Translations under genes and position numbers: made by a program
Notes under the pieces: generated by a model
Database searches by the model: none
Told to the model about the DNA's origin: nothing
The model's input: the letters and a program-made list of their open reading frames with translations, nothing else
Assembly (NCBI GenBank): GCA_009617715.1
Contig: VTFK01000350.1
Span: forward strand, 1 to 64,000
Length of the DNA: 64,000 nt
Direction: 5' to 3'
DNA from: Plectrocnemia conspersa
Taxonomy: Eukaryota; Arthropoda; Insecta; Trichoptera; Polycentropodidae
Part shown: piece after piece, positions 50,253-61,351 of the stretch
How the letters are laid out: the number at the start of each line of letters is the position of its first letter
How positions within the stretch are numbered: position 1 is the first letter of the stretch

Positions 50253-53200
50253 TTAAATAGCCCTTTGTAAGTTTGTTTGAGAATTCGAATTGGATGGAAT
50301 AACACTTTCTTCATCGTCAGTTTCTCGTTCAGGAGAAATTCTAATAGCTTGATACCATTGATTTGTAAGATCGGTCATTTGACTTTTGCAATCTTTTAAT
50401 TCCTAAAATTAGAAATGTTTAAATTAAACATTAATCATAAAATATCATTTATTAAACTCAATAACAAACCTGATGAGTAAATCTTCTTGTAAAGAACGGT
50501 ATTAAATATTTTAAATCTAATCTTGCAAATCCTCTTATTCTAGAAGATTGTGAGAAATTAACCTAAAATACAAGATTTTATATTATATTTAATACAAAAT
50601 ATTTTTATAAATATAATTATATTTAACAGACTTCCATCTCTTCTTCAGTAATTTCTGATAAGTGTTCCGAATCGATGGCTTGTCCCCATTCCTTCGTCTT
50701 CGATAGAGATATTTCTTTACGCCTTCTCTGCGACCTAGTTCGTTTATTTTTCTTGTTTGCCTTTAAAATGATATATATTTTTATTACAATTGTTACGAAC
50801 TATAGTAAATTAAATATAATTTCTTATTAAAAATTACTCTTAAAAACTTCAGAAGCGGCATTGTAGATCCGCCGAAGATTAATGTTGTAAAAAGCACAAT
50901 TATCAATGTAGTAGTTATAATAACATGGCGAGTCTCATCCGAGAAACCCAAATGAAGGGAAAGTGCATAAGATATAGCTCCACGAAGACCTGAAAATAAT
51001 TTAAATAAATTTTAAAAATGTTATAATATGAGAATTGAGAAACACTTAATAACCAGTATACAAAGATGTTTAATAAATGTATAAGGAAACATTTTCCTAA
51101 ATTTCAAGGTCTATAAGTCGATAAATACAAATATAAGAATTAGATTTAGGAAACGCAGAAGTTATGTACGAAATAGTGTATTGATGGCCTTAAAATATTA
51201 ATTTTCTAACTATACAGGAAGAAAAAAAATGTATAATTTATTAAAATTAGGAAATAGTAAGGTCTCGAGTAAAATTTCATTTCTACAAAAGCGCAGTAAC
51301 TCCCATAGTATTCACATAGGCGCTAATTAGGTTTAAGTTTAAAATTCATAGTTTAGATGTTTTGACAAAATTGAAAAACAGCGAATATTGAAATCAAATT
51401 AATATAAAATAATTTCCCTTAGCACTTAGCACAAACGAAGAAATAAACATAGTATATAAATTGTATTTTATTATTCATAAATTAACATAACAGTAATCAA
51501 AAAGTCTATAATATATCATCTATGTATATCTTTCATAAAAAGCTCATATATTTACCAGCAACGCAGTTTTCGTTATTAAAAATAATAATAATGAACTGAT
51601 GTACATTAAGAGGCATTATATTGCAGTATTCTCTGATTGTTTTGAAATATATGTATATTGTATATCATGGGCTACAAAAACGTCCACTGCGAAAGAATTT
51701 TAGGTATGCGCTAGTTATTCCTATGTCAAATGTCATTCATATGAACAAAAATTTAGAGGATTTATTAAATCACTTACCTTGCCATTGTTTTAAAGAAAAT
51801 AATATTTTAATTGTAATGTTGCATATTAAATTTACTTTGGTAATTATAAAAGAGAAATTTGATATTATCGGTAAGTTTTTCAGGAAAATCACAGTTTATG
51901 AGTAAATAATTGATGGCTTTAAATATAAATTGGTTAACTTTACTTTTGGGTGAAATACTTATTAATGTTACATTTTCTCTATCATTCTGATACATATATT
52001 TAAATATCTTGCATCTCCAAAATATACCAAGCCGTTGGCCGGTCAGGCCCACACAGAAGGCAACTTCGGAGAGGGCATTTTTCCGCGCCCTCTAATATTT
52101 TTCTTAAATAATTTCTCCTCCACACAACGATTTCTTCTTTTTCTATTAATATGCTGTTTTTAATATTCCATGTTCAACGATTTTAAATGCTTATAGAATG
52201 TCGACCTTTTAAAATTTGGCAAATCATTGTCTTCATTTACAAAACTAAGAATTTTGTCAATTTTCAGTAATTAATTTTTTTTAAATCTATGTATTTTATG
52301 ACAAATCACTTTTTATCAAAATCATCAATATAATCAAAACGTGGGATTTCCGATTCTTATTGGTTTTTGGCGAGTTTAATTTAATATTATGTTTATATAC
52401 TTGAATAACTCAATAAATTGATTTTTTACACACTCCTGCCCTTGTTGATACTTTGTCAATAATTTGGTTGGGATTTTCCAAAATTTCCCTTTAATATATA
52501 TTTAAAATAGTGTTATTTTAAAAAATATTCATGTGATTTCTTTTAGTCCGTGTTTTTGGAGATCTACAGGGTTAATTTTAGTATTGGTGTTTGTAGAAAA
52601 CATTTTTACTTTAAAAATTTCGACAACCGTACGCACGCGCAAATAAAATCTCGCGAACAGCAAACCAATACTACCCTGTTGAAATAGTATTCCGGGGAGG
52701 ATCCGTTCAAGTGAACAACCAATTAGAAGCTAACCTTGAAGAACACGTGTTTGTCACGCGTTGAGCACTGTTTACATGCGCTGACTGTTGGAAAAAAAAT
52801 AGTATGTAGTCATTATTACTTGGGCGGGACTTCACATTGTAAGTGAAAAACTATGTGTTATCAAGGTAGGATATCATTGTAAAAAAATATTATGCAATAT
52901 TTACATACTAACGTATTTTATAATATTTACATAAATATTTATAGCTAAAATTTAATTTATGTTACTTTTAACATGGGTAGACATATATAAATATACAGGA
53001 GATATATCTATCAAAATGAAAAATTATTGAGTTATTCTAAAATAAATAATAAATGTGCAATAATTAAAATAAAATTATAGAAATAAATCGCAATTCAATC
53101 ACATAAACCTGTTTTTAGAAAAAAATATATTGCATTTTAAACATACAGGTTTTCTACGCATTCTTTTTTCTTTAGATTGTTTCGGAAAATCGTAACTGAT

Positions 53201-56200
53201 AAAAAATAATGAGTATTATAAGAATATATTTCATTGGAATAAATTGGAAATTATTATTGAGATATTCTAAAATAAATAATTAAATATTCTAATTATTAAA
53301 TATTAAAAATAAGTATAAATTAAATATTAAAAAATAAATAAATATTCTAAAATAAATAATTTATTGTGATATTTTAAAATAAATAATAAATGTGCAATAA
53401 TTAAAATAATATTATAGAAATTAAGCACATCTCAATCACATAAATCTGTTTTTAGAAAAAAATATATCACACTTTAACCCTTTCTACACCATAAGCCCGT
53501 ATACGCGCTCTATGTGACTGGTCGCATGAGGCCGGCCATACAAAACGAGCGTGTATTACTTTGTTCTCATTTTACTAGCTAGGCTTGAAAGTTTTGTATG
53601 ACAAAAAATTAAACACATAGTGACATCTTTCGAGATGACGAAAAAATATTAAGATCGGATAAATTGCGAATATTATTGATATTACAGAGATCCAAATGAA
53701 AGCTTTGTTTGGCGTTCAACGAGAGTTGCTGTTCAGGGTTGTGCCGAACAGGACTTTTTGATTACTAACGGGAATAATTATCATCAATTGCAACTCTGGC
53801 TTGGCATGTGCTTGACGTTATTTTATATTTTACCTTTTTCGTCGATATAGAATTTTTGATTTTGTTTTCTTGTATTTTTTTTATGAATGTATTTTTTTAT
53901 GAATTTTCATAATTTTTATAAAAGCTATGTGACAACACCCTAACATCTTGTTTTTAAACGTCTGTATTTAATTAACCAATAAAACTAATTTTCAAATATA
54001 TATTATCCAATATATTATAATTATTTTATTTTTAAACGTTTTTATCAGCAATGTGACAACCCTGACTTGAATCGAGAAAAAATAATTCTGTTTTTCTGGG
54101 TAAATAACAGTGAAAATGTCATATTGTACATTTATTTGATAAGTCGTCATAATATACCATTGACACATTTCCGAAAAATCTAATTTAAATAGATTTTATT
54201 TTTGCTAGAAAATTCTCGGCCTGTAGTGCACGTCCGTACCAATAATTTGCAGCGTTTAAATGTTAAACAAACGGATTTACAATTTTCTACGCACTCTTTT
54301 CTCATCATTTTGTTTCGGAAAATCGTAACTGATAAAAATTATGAGTAATATAAGAATATATATTTCATTGATATTAATTGGCAAGTAGTGTTCTGCCCCT
54401 TGGTATAAAAATTTAGGAGGTATCCAGAAGCGGCCGATCAAAGACAATGATATTTTAGATTTATTGTTCCGAAAGAAGAAAATTCTGGCGCCTGTATTTT
54501 CAAAAATATTTTTTCCGACAATATAGCAAATGATTAAAAATGAGGAAATAAATGGAACAGAAAGGTTTTTGTACACAGTTGTCTTATTGGTTTTTATTAG
54601 TACTTGTATACAACACAAGAAAGGATCAGCGTATAAAGTATTTTTAGAAGTACCTGAACGTAAAGAAGATTGTTTAAAAGCTTTTTATTCTTTGAAACAC
54701 AAAACATGCATCAAGAAACAGACGGATAATTGGGCATACATGTTGGCAACTTAAGTCGGAATTTGACCGGCAGATTTGAGCACCATGTTTGCACGTGTGT
54801 GTGCATTTTGTTTGTCCATTCTTAGGAAATTTCTTCCAAAAAAATAAAACCACCGCATATTATAGTAAGTTTTTGCTCACTTGAAAGAGACATCAGACAA
54901 CCAGTTTTATTTTTAATGAGTATTAAAGACTGATGTCCGAGTCTAGACAGTTTGCGCGTGTGGCGAAGCTCGGACAGATCCGTCCTGGTGTCCATCGGGC
55001 ATATCTGTGAGTGTGTGCTTAGCTACTATAGACTTTTTTCAAAAGATAAAAAAATTGTAATATAAACAAGCGAATCATCTCGATCCGATATAAATATGGA
55101 CAACGATCACACAATTGCCTCAACTCAGAAATAAGATTCCTTTATTATTGAAATGAATAAAAGTATATAATCCATTATGACTGTTCCGGAAGTAAAAGAC
55201 GTTTCTGAGGAATCGTTTCAACTAAAAAAAGTTTTAAATTATTTAAATATACTAAACGGCATACTGTATCTCGAAAATGTATACAATTCCTAATTAACAA
55301 TTAAACAATGTAGAAAAACGAAAATTGTTTTTTTTCTTTTGGACGGCTTTTGGAACCCCTAATTCTAAAGTACAATAATGCGATTAAGACAATTACACTT
55401 TGACAGCCAACGAACTTCTGTGTTTAATAGAAGGCGCTCAAAATCTTCCTGATTTTTCTCGCATAGTTGTCGGAAAAGACAATCTCGAAATGGACTTTAT
55501 TTATTGAAATTTATTACAATATTAAGAGAGGCATGTAAACACTTTCCCAACATATTTGCAACCAAATTTTGACAATGGATCACTTACTATTTAGCTTTAC
55601 TTTTGTATATTATTTACATATAATATTTTTATTATTTTATTCTGACCGTGGCCTCCCCTAGAGTTTGTTATATCACCCTAAAAGATGATTTTTGGCTTGT
55701 GCCTCCCTTGAAATATTCTGTGGAAATGTTAGTTGAGAAACGCTGCTTTAGCAGATATAAGCTAGAAAGGTGTATGATATGTGGAGTACATATAGTATTA
55801 TATATTTTAATAAAAGTTTATTTACCACTGAACCACATTATAAATGCCATTTTATTTGTGATTTTGTGCTCTCGAAACTTGTTCACCAAGAATGCCAATG
55901 GAAATATGTTACAGGCTCTTCCTAACAAACATAAGATCAAACTCCAAACAACCAATGCAGGTTCAACGCGATGTCTGAAGCTGTAAATAGAGATATTTTA
56001 GAGAATTAAAAAAAATATCAATATTATATAAGTGAAAATTACCTGAAAATTGCTAATCCTAAATATGCGAAGACGCACGTTTCTGCAATGAAAGCTAAAG
56101 TTCTCATCGTTTGCTGCATAGTAATTTGCGTTACAGTCGAAAGATTAAAATGCGTATAATGAGACATAACAATCCCGCAAAATAATATCGCCATTATTCC

Positions 56201-57475
56201 TATCAAAAATATAAATTTATTATTAGAATAAGACGATAAGTAATTTATATTCTCACCTGAAAGTTGCATTCCTTCGGCGAGGACGTAAGGAGCGTACGTA
56301 AAGACCAGCATCATTCCGAATTCCAAAGATGGATTTTTTCTCAGATCCACGTGCTTTAAGAGCAACGCACTTATTAATGCGAATAAGAGTCCGATTCCAG
56401 CCGAAGCGAAGAACATCAAGCAAAATCGGTTGAGCGCTGAGAGTATCGCATCTCCAGTAGACATTATCGGATCGTTCGAATCCAACACGGCCGTTGTTAA
56501 AACGATGGAGATGGCATCGTTCAATATGCTTTCGCCGAAAACCAACATGTTCAAAACTGGATCGACGTCCAAAGCGTGAAATATTGCAACAGTAGCTACT
56601 GGATCCACAGCCGATATCAAAGATCCGAACGCAAAGGACTCCACAAAATTTAATTTGTAAGCAACTTGCGCCAGCCCGAGTAAGTAAACGCCAGCTCCGA
56701 TCACGAACGCGGATATTGCTGTTCCAAAAATAGCAAAAACCAGGATCGATCCAATATTTTGAAAGAAGTTGCCTTTGTGTAAGTTATAGCCGGATTCGAA
56801 AATAATCGGAGGAAGTAACACGAGAAAAAAGGCCGTCGGAGAGAATGCCTCTTCTTTCTTCCAATTGGCAATGTTCTTGGTGGACATTAAATTTATGATC
56901 ATGCCGATGAGCGCCCCCAAAAACACGATCACAACACTTTCTGGCAAATATGTAAATCCAGTTTGTAACATACTATGAATGAGTAAAATACCAAGTGCCA
57001 AAATGCATAATACGAAAAATATAGACATGGAGCTGTTGTGTTCTTCTTCGACTGAACTCTTTTCCGGAAGGACCGGGTACGTCGGAGTGGTAGACGAGAC
57101 GTTGATAGCAATAGAAGAACTCGACACATTCTTCGTTGAATTAGTATCGATTCGAGAAATCGATACACGTTCAGTGCTAATCGACGCGTTAATAGCGAGG
57201 CTGATATTTTCAACTTTATCGACTGTCGAGTTGGTCGATGTTATATTGGAAATTACGTCTCTTCGAAATCTGTGTTTTTCATAGTGTAAAAGATCGTTTT
57301 GTTTATCTTCGTTTTCAAAATTCAACAATAGATTTGCATAATCGTCGGATTCGTCGGATTCGTCGTCTGCATTAAATTCGATTTCGTCGTCGCATAAATA
57401 GCTGTTCAATAGCGACAGTGTAAACAAACACAGCAAAAAGCAATCGAATCGTGTATTTTTAAGTAACGCGCCCAT
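50253..57475 (-). CDS. Nhe1: Sodium/hydrogen exchanger, NHE8 type (SLC9A8)
   Basis: Cation/proton antiporter of endomembranes and apical membranes; NHE8 is the orthologue of Drosophila Nhe1. Exons (minus): 57475-56257, 56199-56043, 55980-55826, 50989-50838, 50760-50632, 50562-50470, 50402-50253; 684 aa. A signal-anchor lies at about 9-28, then an acidic, Asn/Ser/Thr-rich lumenal stretch to about 148 with many N-glycosylation sequons. The antiporter fold follows: FFLVLLPPIIFESGYNL (inhibitor-binding TM4), AVDPVATVAIF, the GESILNDAISIVL motif holding the conserved Asp, and MWFSGLRGAISYALSLHL. The cytosolic tail has LSKTKEWGQAIDSEHLSEIT and RLDLKYLIPFFTRRF. The N-terminal ATG is at 57475. Intron 1 is only 57 bp, in frame and stop-free; intron 3 is 4.8 kb. 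Donor 5 is GTCTGT, weak. Confidence 0.92.
53028..53480. repeat. Direct repeat pair inside NHE8 intron 3
   Basis: Both copies carry TAAAATAAATAATAAATGTG, CAATAATTAAAATAA and CACATAAA-CCTG/TCTG-TTTTTAGAAAAA, separated by roughly 330 bp start to start. They probably reflect local duplication of repeat DNA. Confidence 0.6.
54800..55025. mobile_element. Second copy of the 45.7 kb MITE family
   Basis: Reverse-complement match to 45652-45850: GTTTGCGCGTGTGGCGAAGC, TCGGACAGATCCGTCCTGGT, and GGGCATATCTGTGAGTGTGT. Further matching bases include TTTGTTTGTCCATTCTTAGG. Confidence 0.6.
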
Positions 57476-57879
57476 TTTAGACAATTTTTTGGTTCCAGCT
57501 GCCGATTGTCATTTGACATCTGTCAAGTGAGGAAGGATATTGGCCGTAACCGAAAACTACCGATAGCGACCATCTATTGAATAGTAAAATAAATAATATG
57601 AAAGTGCCTTACGATTTAAATTAACAATATAAAATATTTAAATACGCGTTTCAAATTATATTCCAATTATTTTTTTGTAACAGCAATATTTTTTTCTACA
57701 CGACGTTATCATTTTTTAGCTTCGATTTAAATACAATTGCAGAAAAAATTGTGATTATTTTTTTCTACTATTTATACGACTGGCAACATTCGCAAATTTG
57801 AGTTGTGCCGCAGTACATATAATAGTACAGCGTTTCGCCGACCGACTTTTAAAACTTTCGCTAGAACTTCATTTGAAAA
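57476..57879. promoter_or_regulatory. Divergent promoter region, NHE8 and zinc-finger gene
   Basis: 404 bp separate the two start codons. AT-rich centre with GC-richer ends next to each start. No specific motif is called. Confidence 0.5.
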
Positions 57880-58371
57880 ATGAGCGACTTCAATCGATAC
57901 GATATAAGCTGGCAAGAAGAATTTCTAGTGTTTAAAGCCAATAGAAAATGCGTTTGCGTTGCGTGCGGAGTGAATTTTCCCGGTTGTACTTCAAAGGACG
58001 ACGTCGAACGACACTATGACGACATGCATGAACGTGAGTTTCGCCAATTTCCGAAAGGTTCTGTATCAAGAACGAATATAGTCGGCGACTTGAAGAAACT
58101 ACGGAAAGACTCTTTAATCGGCGTCCATTTCTGCAAGCGAAACTTGAAGACTATTCTCACGTCGATCATCTATCTCATTTTCGAAGATTTCGAAAACCCT
58201 CAACTTATGAAACAATTGAATTCCATCGATATATCGAAAAATTTAATTTTATCCGGAGTTGGAAACTTTTTAGCCAATTGGGATAGAATGAATACAGGCG
58301 ATAACTTCGCAGCTGAACGTCAAATGTATCTCGATTCGTTTATTCGTATGTTATGGAGTATTATACATTGA
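57880..58371 (+). CDS. Unrecognised single-exon protein with BED/C2H2-like zinc finger
   Basis: 163 aa, intact and intronless. The N-terminal region has C26-x2-C29 and H45-x4-H50 within CVACGVNFPG and RHYDDMHEREF, a spacing like the BED-type or GTF2I-repeat-associated fingers of hAT-derived proteins. The rest (about 60-163) is predicted helical and hydrophobic with no family I know: LKKLRKDSLIGVHFCKRNL, then ENPQLMKQLNSIDI, ending FIRMLWSIIH. Codon use is mixed, like the host exons nearby, with no terminal repeats around it. Its start is 405 bases from that of NHE8 on the opposite strand, so a promoter may be shared. A domesticated transposase N-terminus is one possibility; I give no function. 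Confidence 0.7.
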   Translation: MSDFNRYDISWQEEFLVFKANRKCVCVACGVNFPGCTSKDDVERHYDDMHEREFRQFPKGSVSRTNIVGDLKKLRKDSLIGVHFCKRNLKTILTSIIYLIFEDFENPQLMKQLNSIDISKNLILSGVGNFLANWDRMNTGDNFAAERQMYLDSFIRMLWSIIH

Positions 58372-58868
58372 ATTTTATTCACGTTTTCTAATTTTTATTA
58401 TTATTATTATTATTTTGCGTTTTATAGTTTCTATTTTTTTAAATAAATTGTTTTATTTTCTGTTCTTATATTTGCTATTTTCATTATAATGCATATTATT
58501 GTATTGTTCAAGCAAAATAAAATAAATATTGTAATTAAACTAATTTTAAATTTACTTATATTACTTATTTACGCTTATTTTATAATGATTACTGTTAAAT
58601 GTACAATCCTTACATTTATTTAAATAAATAATTTAATTTTATAAACATTTTTTTATTTACGATTTACACAATAATACAATTTTTTTAATATAAATAAAAA
58701 ATACATCCTACAATATGAAATGTAACATACATATGATAGATACCTTTTCTGTTGCTTAACTCTGGCCACTTCCTGTCGATTGCTTTTTTCGGTGAGTTGG
58801 TTTTGTGACAGCAGCTCATTATACACCATTTTCTATCTCTCATAATAGTGAGTTTCTTATGGTGTATC

Positions 58869-59226
58869 CAGGGACCGGCCCGAGTGGCAGGCAGTACAGG
58901 CGATCGCCTGGGGCGCTAGATCTTGTGGGGCGCCGTGATACCAAATAAAGGCGCAATATTCACTTAAAATTATCAAACAATATTGTTAAAGAATATAATC
59001 TGATATTAGTTTTTTATACACTACTGTGTACTCTTTAAATTATTTCACACTTTAAGAATCACAAAAAAAAAATTATAAATTCTTAAATACCCACAATCGC
59101 AAAAAATAGCATGATGTCAAATATAATATATTATTACTTTAATTTGAATTATATTTTTACGCTCATCAAATATTAATAGGGGGGGGGGGGCAAATTTAGT
59201 TTTTGTGTGGGGCGGCAAATAATCTG
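58869..59226. mobile_element. Non-autonomous hAT-type element with 8 bp target duplication
   Basis: Identical GGTGTATC flanks at 58861-58868 and 59227-59234. The ends are CAGGGACCGG... and, reversed, CAGATTATTTGCCGCC. The 358 bp interior is non-coding and includes a run of 12 G at about 59179-59190. The 8 bp duplication and CAG ends fit hAT. Confidence 0.75.
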
Positions 59227-59306
59227 GGTGTATCCAACCTTTGCGATCAATTGTACCAGCTGTATGGTTTTATTTTTTATTTTTTTTAAACTGTCTCGAA
59301 ACTAAG

Positions 59307-59840
59307 ATGACCAGATTTTTGAAAATATCAAAGGACACTAAAATAAAAAAAGCTATCTCGGAAATTTACAATTTTGTCTATATTGCTTTCATTCAGAATA
59401 AAGGCTATACAACTATATTTTTTACAAAACTTTCAAACAATAATATAAGAACTACTAAGACATATTTTCAGTCTCAACGTTAAGGTGGGAATTATTATCG
59501 GATTTTGATTTAAAACTACATTGTGAAACATGATAACAATTTTAAAAAGTTCTCAGACAAATTAGGAATTTTTGTTTGATTTAAATACTTAAATACAATG
59601 CGCAAAAATATAATTGATTCTTATGAATGGAAATCTATTCCAAGTCTTAATTAATTTTGTATAGCGAGTCGTAGGTACTGATCATCCACCCTTTCTTTAA
59701 TTTTTTTATTATTTCTGCAACTACTTTAATAATGGTTATATTATCACTCTTAATATTTGTTAGTATATCATAGAATTAGTTTTCAATGTGGATCAAACGA
59801 TTCAAATGTGGGACAGTCCCACCTAATGGGAGATTTCTGA
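59307..59840. mobile_element. Possible hAT-like MITE
   Basis: The left side reads TGACCAGATTTTTGAAAATA with AAAGGACACT. The reversed right side reads TGATCAGAAATCTCCCATTA followed by GGTGGGACTGTCCCACATTT. These ends recall hAT families with GGGACAGTCCC near the tip. Boundaries are approximate; no clear target duplication. Confidence 0.35.
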
Positions 59841-59929
59841 TCATTTTAGTTTAATCGTATGATTATTCTTTTATTTTTTCCTATTTAACTAAAATTTACA
59901 ATTAAATCACTAGAATAAAATACATTTTG

Positions 59930-61200
59930 TCAGGGACGTAATTTCAGCTTTTTCAGGGGAGGGGGCAAACGTTGGACAGTCTGTGGTCGTTTTTTATATT
60001 TAGATTTTATTAAAATTCATAGTATTTCTTTAAATGGCATGCATTTTTCCGACTAAATTCAAGGGGGTCCCTGTTTAGAATCCACGTCAAAAGCAATAAA
60101 ATCTATTGGTTATCTAGCGTTCATATTAAGACTTTTTGTAACAATATTACGACTTACAATGAGTGAGATTTGAATTAATCATACCTGAACCGAATTTTGA
60201 CCAATAGGAGAGCGCAAAAATCAATTATCTCTTCCAGAAGTCAAAAGCAATAAAATCGTATCGTCGCCGTTGCAGTGGGAACGTTCACACTGCAACGTCG
60301 CTGACACGATTTTATTGCTTTTAACGGGAATTTTTTATTTCTGAGAAGTGATAATTTTTTTTACGTCCTTCAATTGAGCAAAATTCAGTTTGAATACACT
60401 TTGACTAAAACTCTCATATCATATATCGTATTGTAGTAATATCGTTAACTCAAAATCTTTTAATGATATTTGTAACCCAGCTGATTCCCACGCGCATTTG
60501 TCGTCTTATTTTTTTATACAATTTACTATCTTAGAAGAAATATTCCATTATGTTTCATAAACTCTTGGTACTTGTATTTTACTAATTTCGCGAAGCAAAT
60601 CTTTGCATATTGGAAAGGATATTAAAAACACGCCAAATATACATTTGTAGAAAAATTTTAATTATGTAGAAATTAGATTCTAAAAAATAACATATAACAT
60701 AATTACGTAGAAAAAATAAACAAGGATAGCTATCATATTTTTAAAACATAGTGTAATATCAAAGTACAAACAAACTGTGGAGCAATATGTGAGATGCGAA
60801 GAAAAAGTATAGACTGTTATATCGGTAGTTTTTTCGTTTATTTTACCCTGAAAGTGAGTTGGCTTAGTTTGTATTTTGCACTTGGCCTAATGAAAATTCT
60901 AAAACTATAATTAATTTTAGAACTTTTATTAGGTTAAGTTTGGGTTAGAACACAAATGGACGTTTCGTAACTGCCAAATTGAGTTTCATATATTTTAGAG
61001 CAGCATATAATTTAGCTAGCGCCTATCAGTTAAATTACATTTATACATCGGATATAAATTAAAGATAAAATTATACATCGGATGTAAATATATAATGAGA
61101 TGTATGTAAATGTATTTATTACACGTATGGTAAAGTTAAAATAATATAATTTTATTAGCTGAATAGTTTTTTACTGGTGAATATATATATATGATTTCAT
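59930..61200 (+). mobile_element. Non-autonomous element copy B
   Basis: Begins near CAGGGACGTAATTTCAGC and contains a hairpin at about 60195-60370 (GCAATAAAATCGT and complement; GCAGTG...CACTGC at its tip). It matches copy A (45420-46640) in reverse order throughout, including GGATAGCTATCATATTTTTA and TAGCTAGCGCCTATCAGTTA. Confidence 0.6.
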
Positions 61201-61351
61201 TGAAATAACATATTTAAATAAGCCAAATGCTTAATTGCCCAAGCGGAGAAAATAAAAAATATTTATGATGGCCGGAATTGACGCCGTTACGAGCTAACGT
61301 GTTAGTAGCGGTCGTTTCGTTTGAAAGTCTGCTTATGCGCCGACGCTCGCA

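Larger units (their letters stand above)
50990..55825 (-). other. Intron 3 of NHE8 (4.8 kb), repeat-filled
   Basis: Contains two direct repeat pairs: about 53028-53150 with 53355-53480, and about 53165-53250 with 54285-54375. It also contains a TTAACCCTTTCTAC piggyBac-like end at about 53476 and a MITE copy at 54800-55025. Frames at 51621-51905, 54277-54618 and 54530-54754 have no recognisable family. Confidence 0.6.
58372..61351. other. Intergenic region, zinc-finger gene to HURP/Mars, repeat-rich
   Basis: Holds a hAT-type element (58869-59226), a possible MITE (59307-59840), and copy B of the foldback-bearing family (59930-61200). The frame at 59241-59483 overlaps repeat DNA and is not supported. 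Confidence 0.55.

Noticed and set aside
54277..54754. Frames on both strands inside NHE8 intron 3
   Set aside because: Not recognised, overlapping each other, embedded in repeats, with no splice support.
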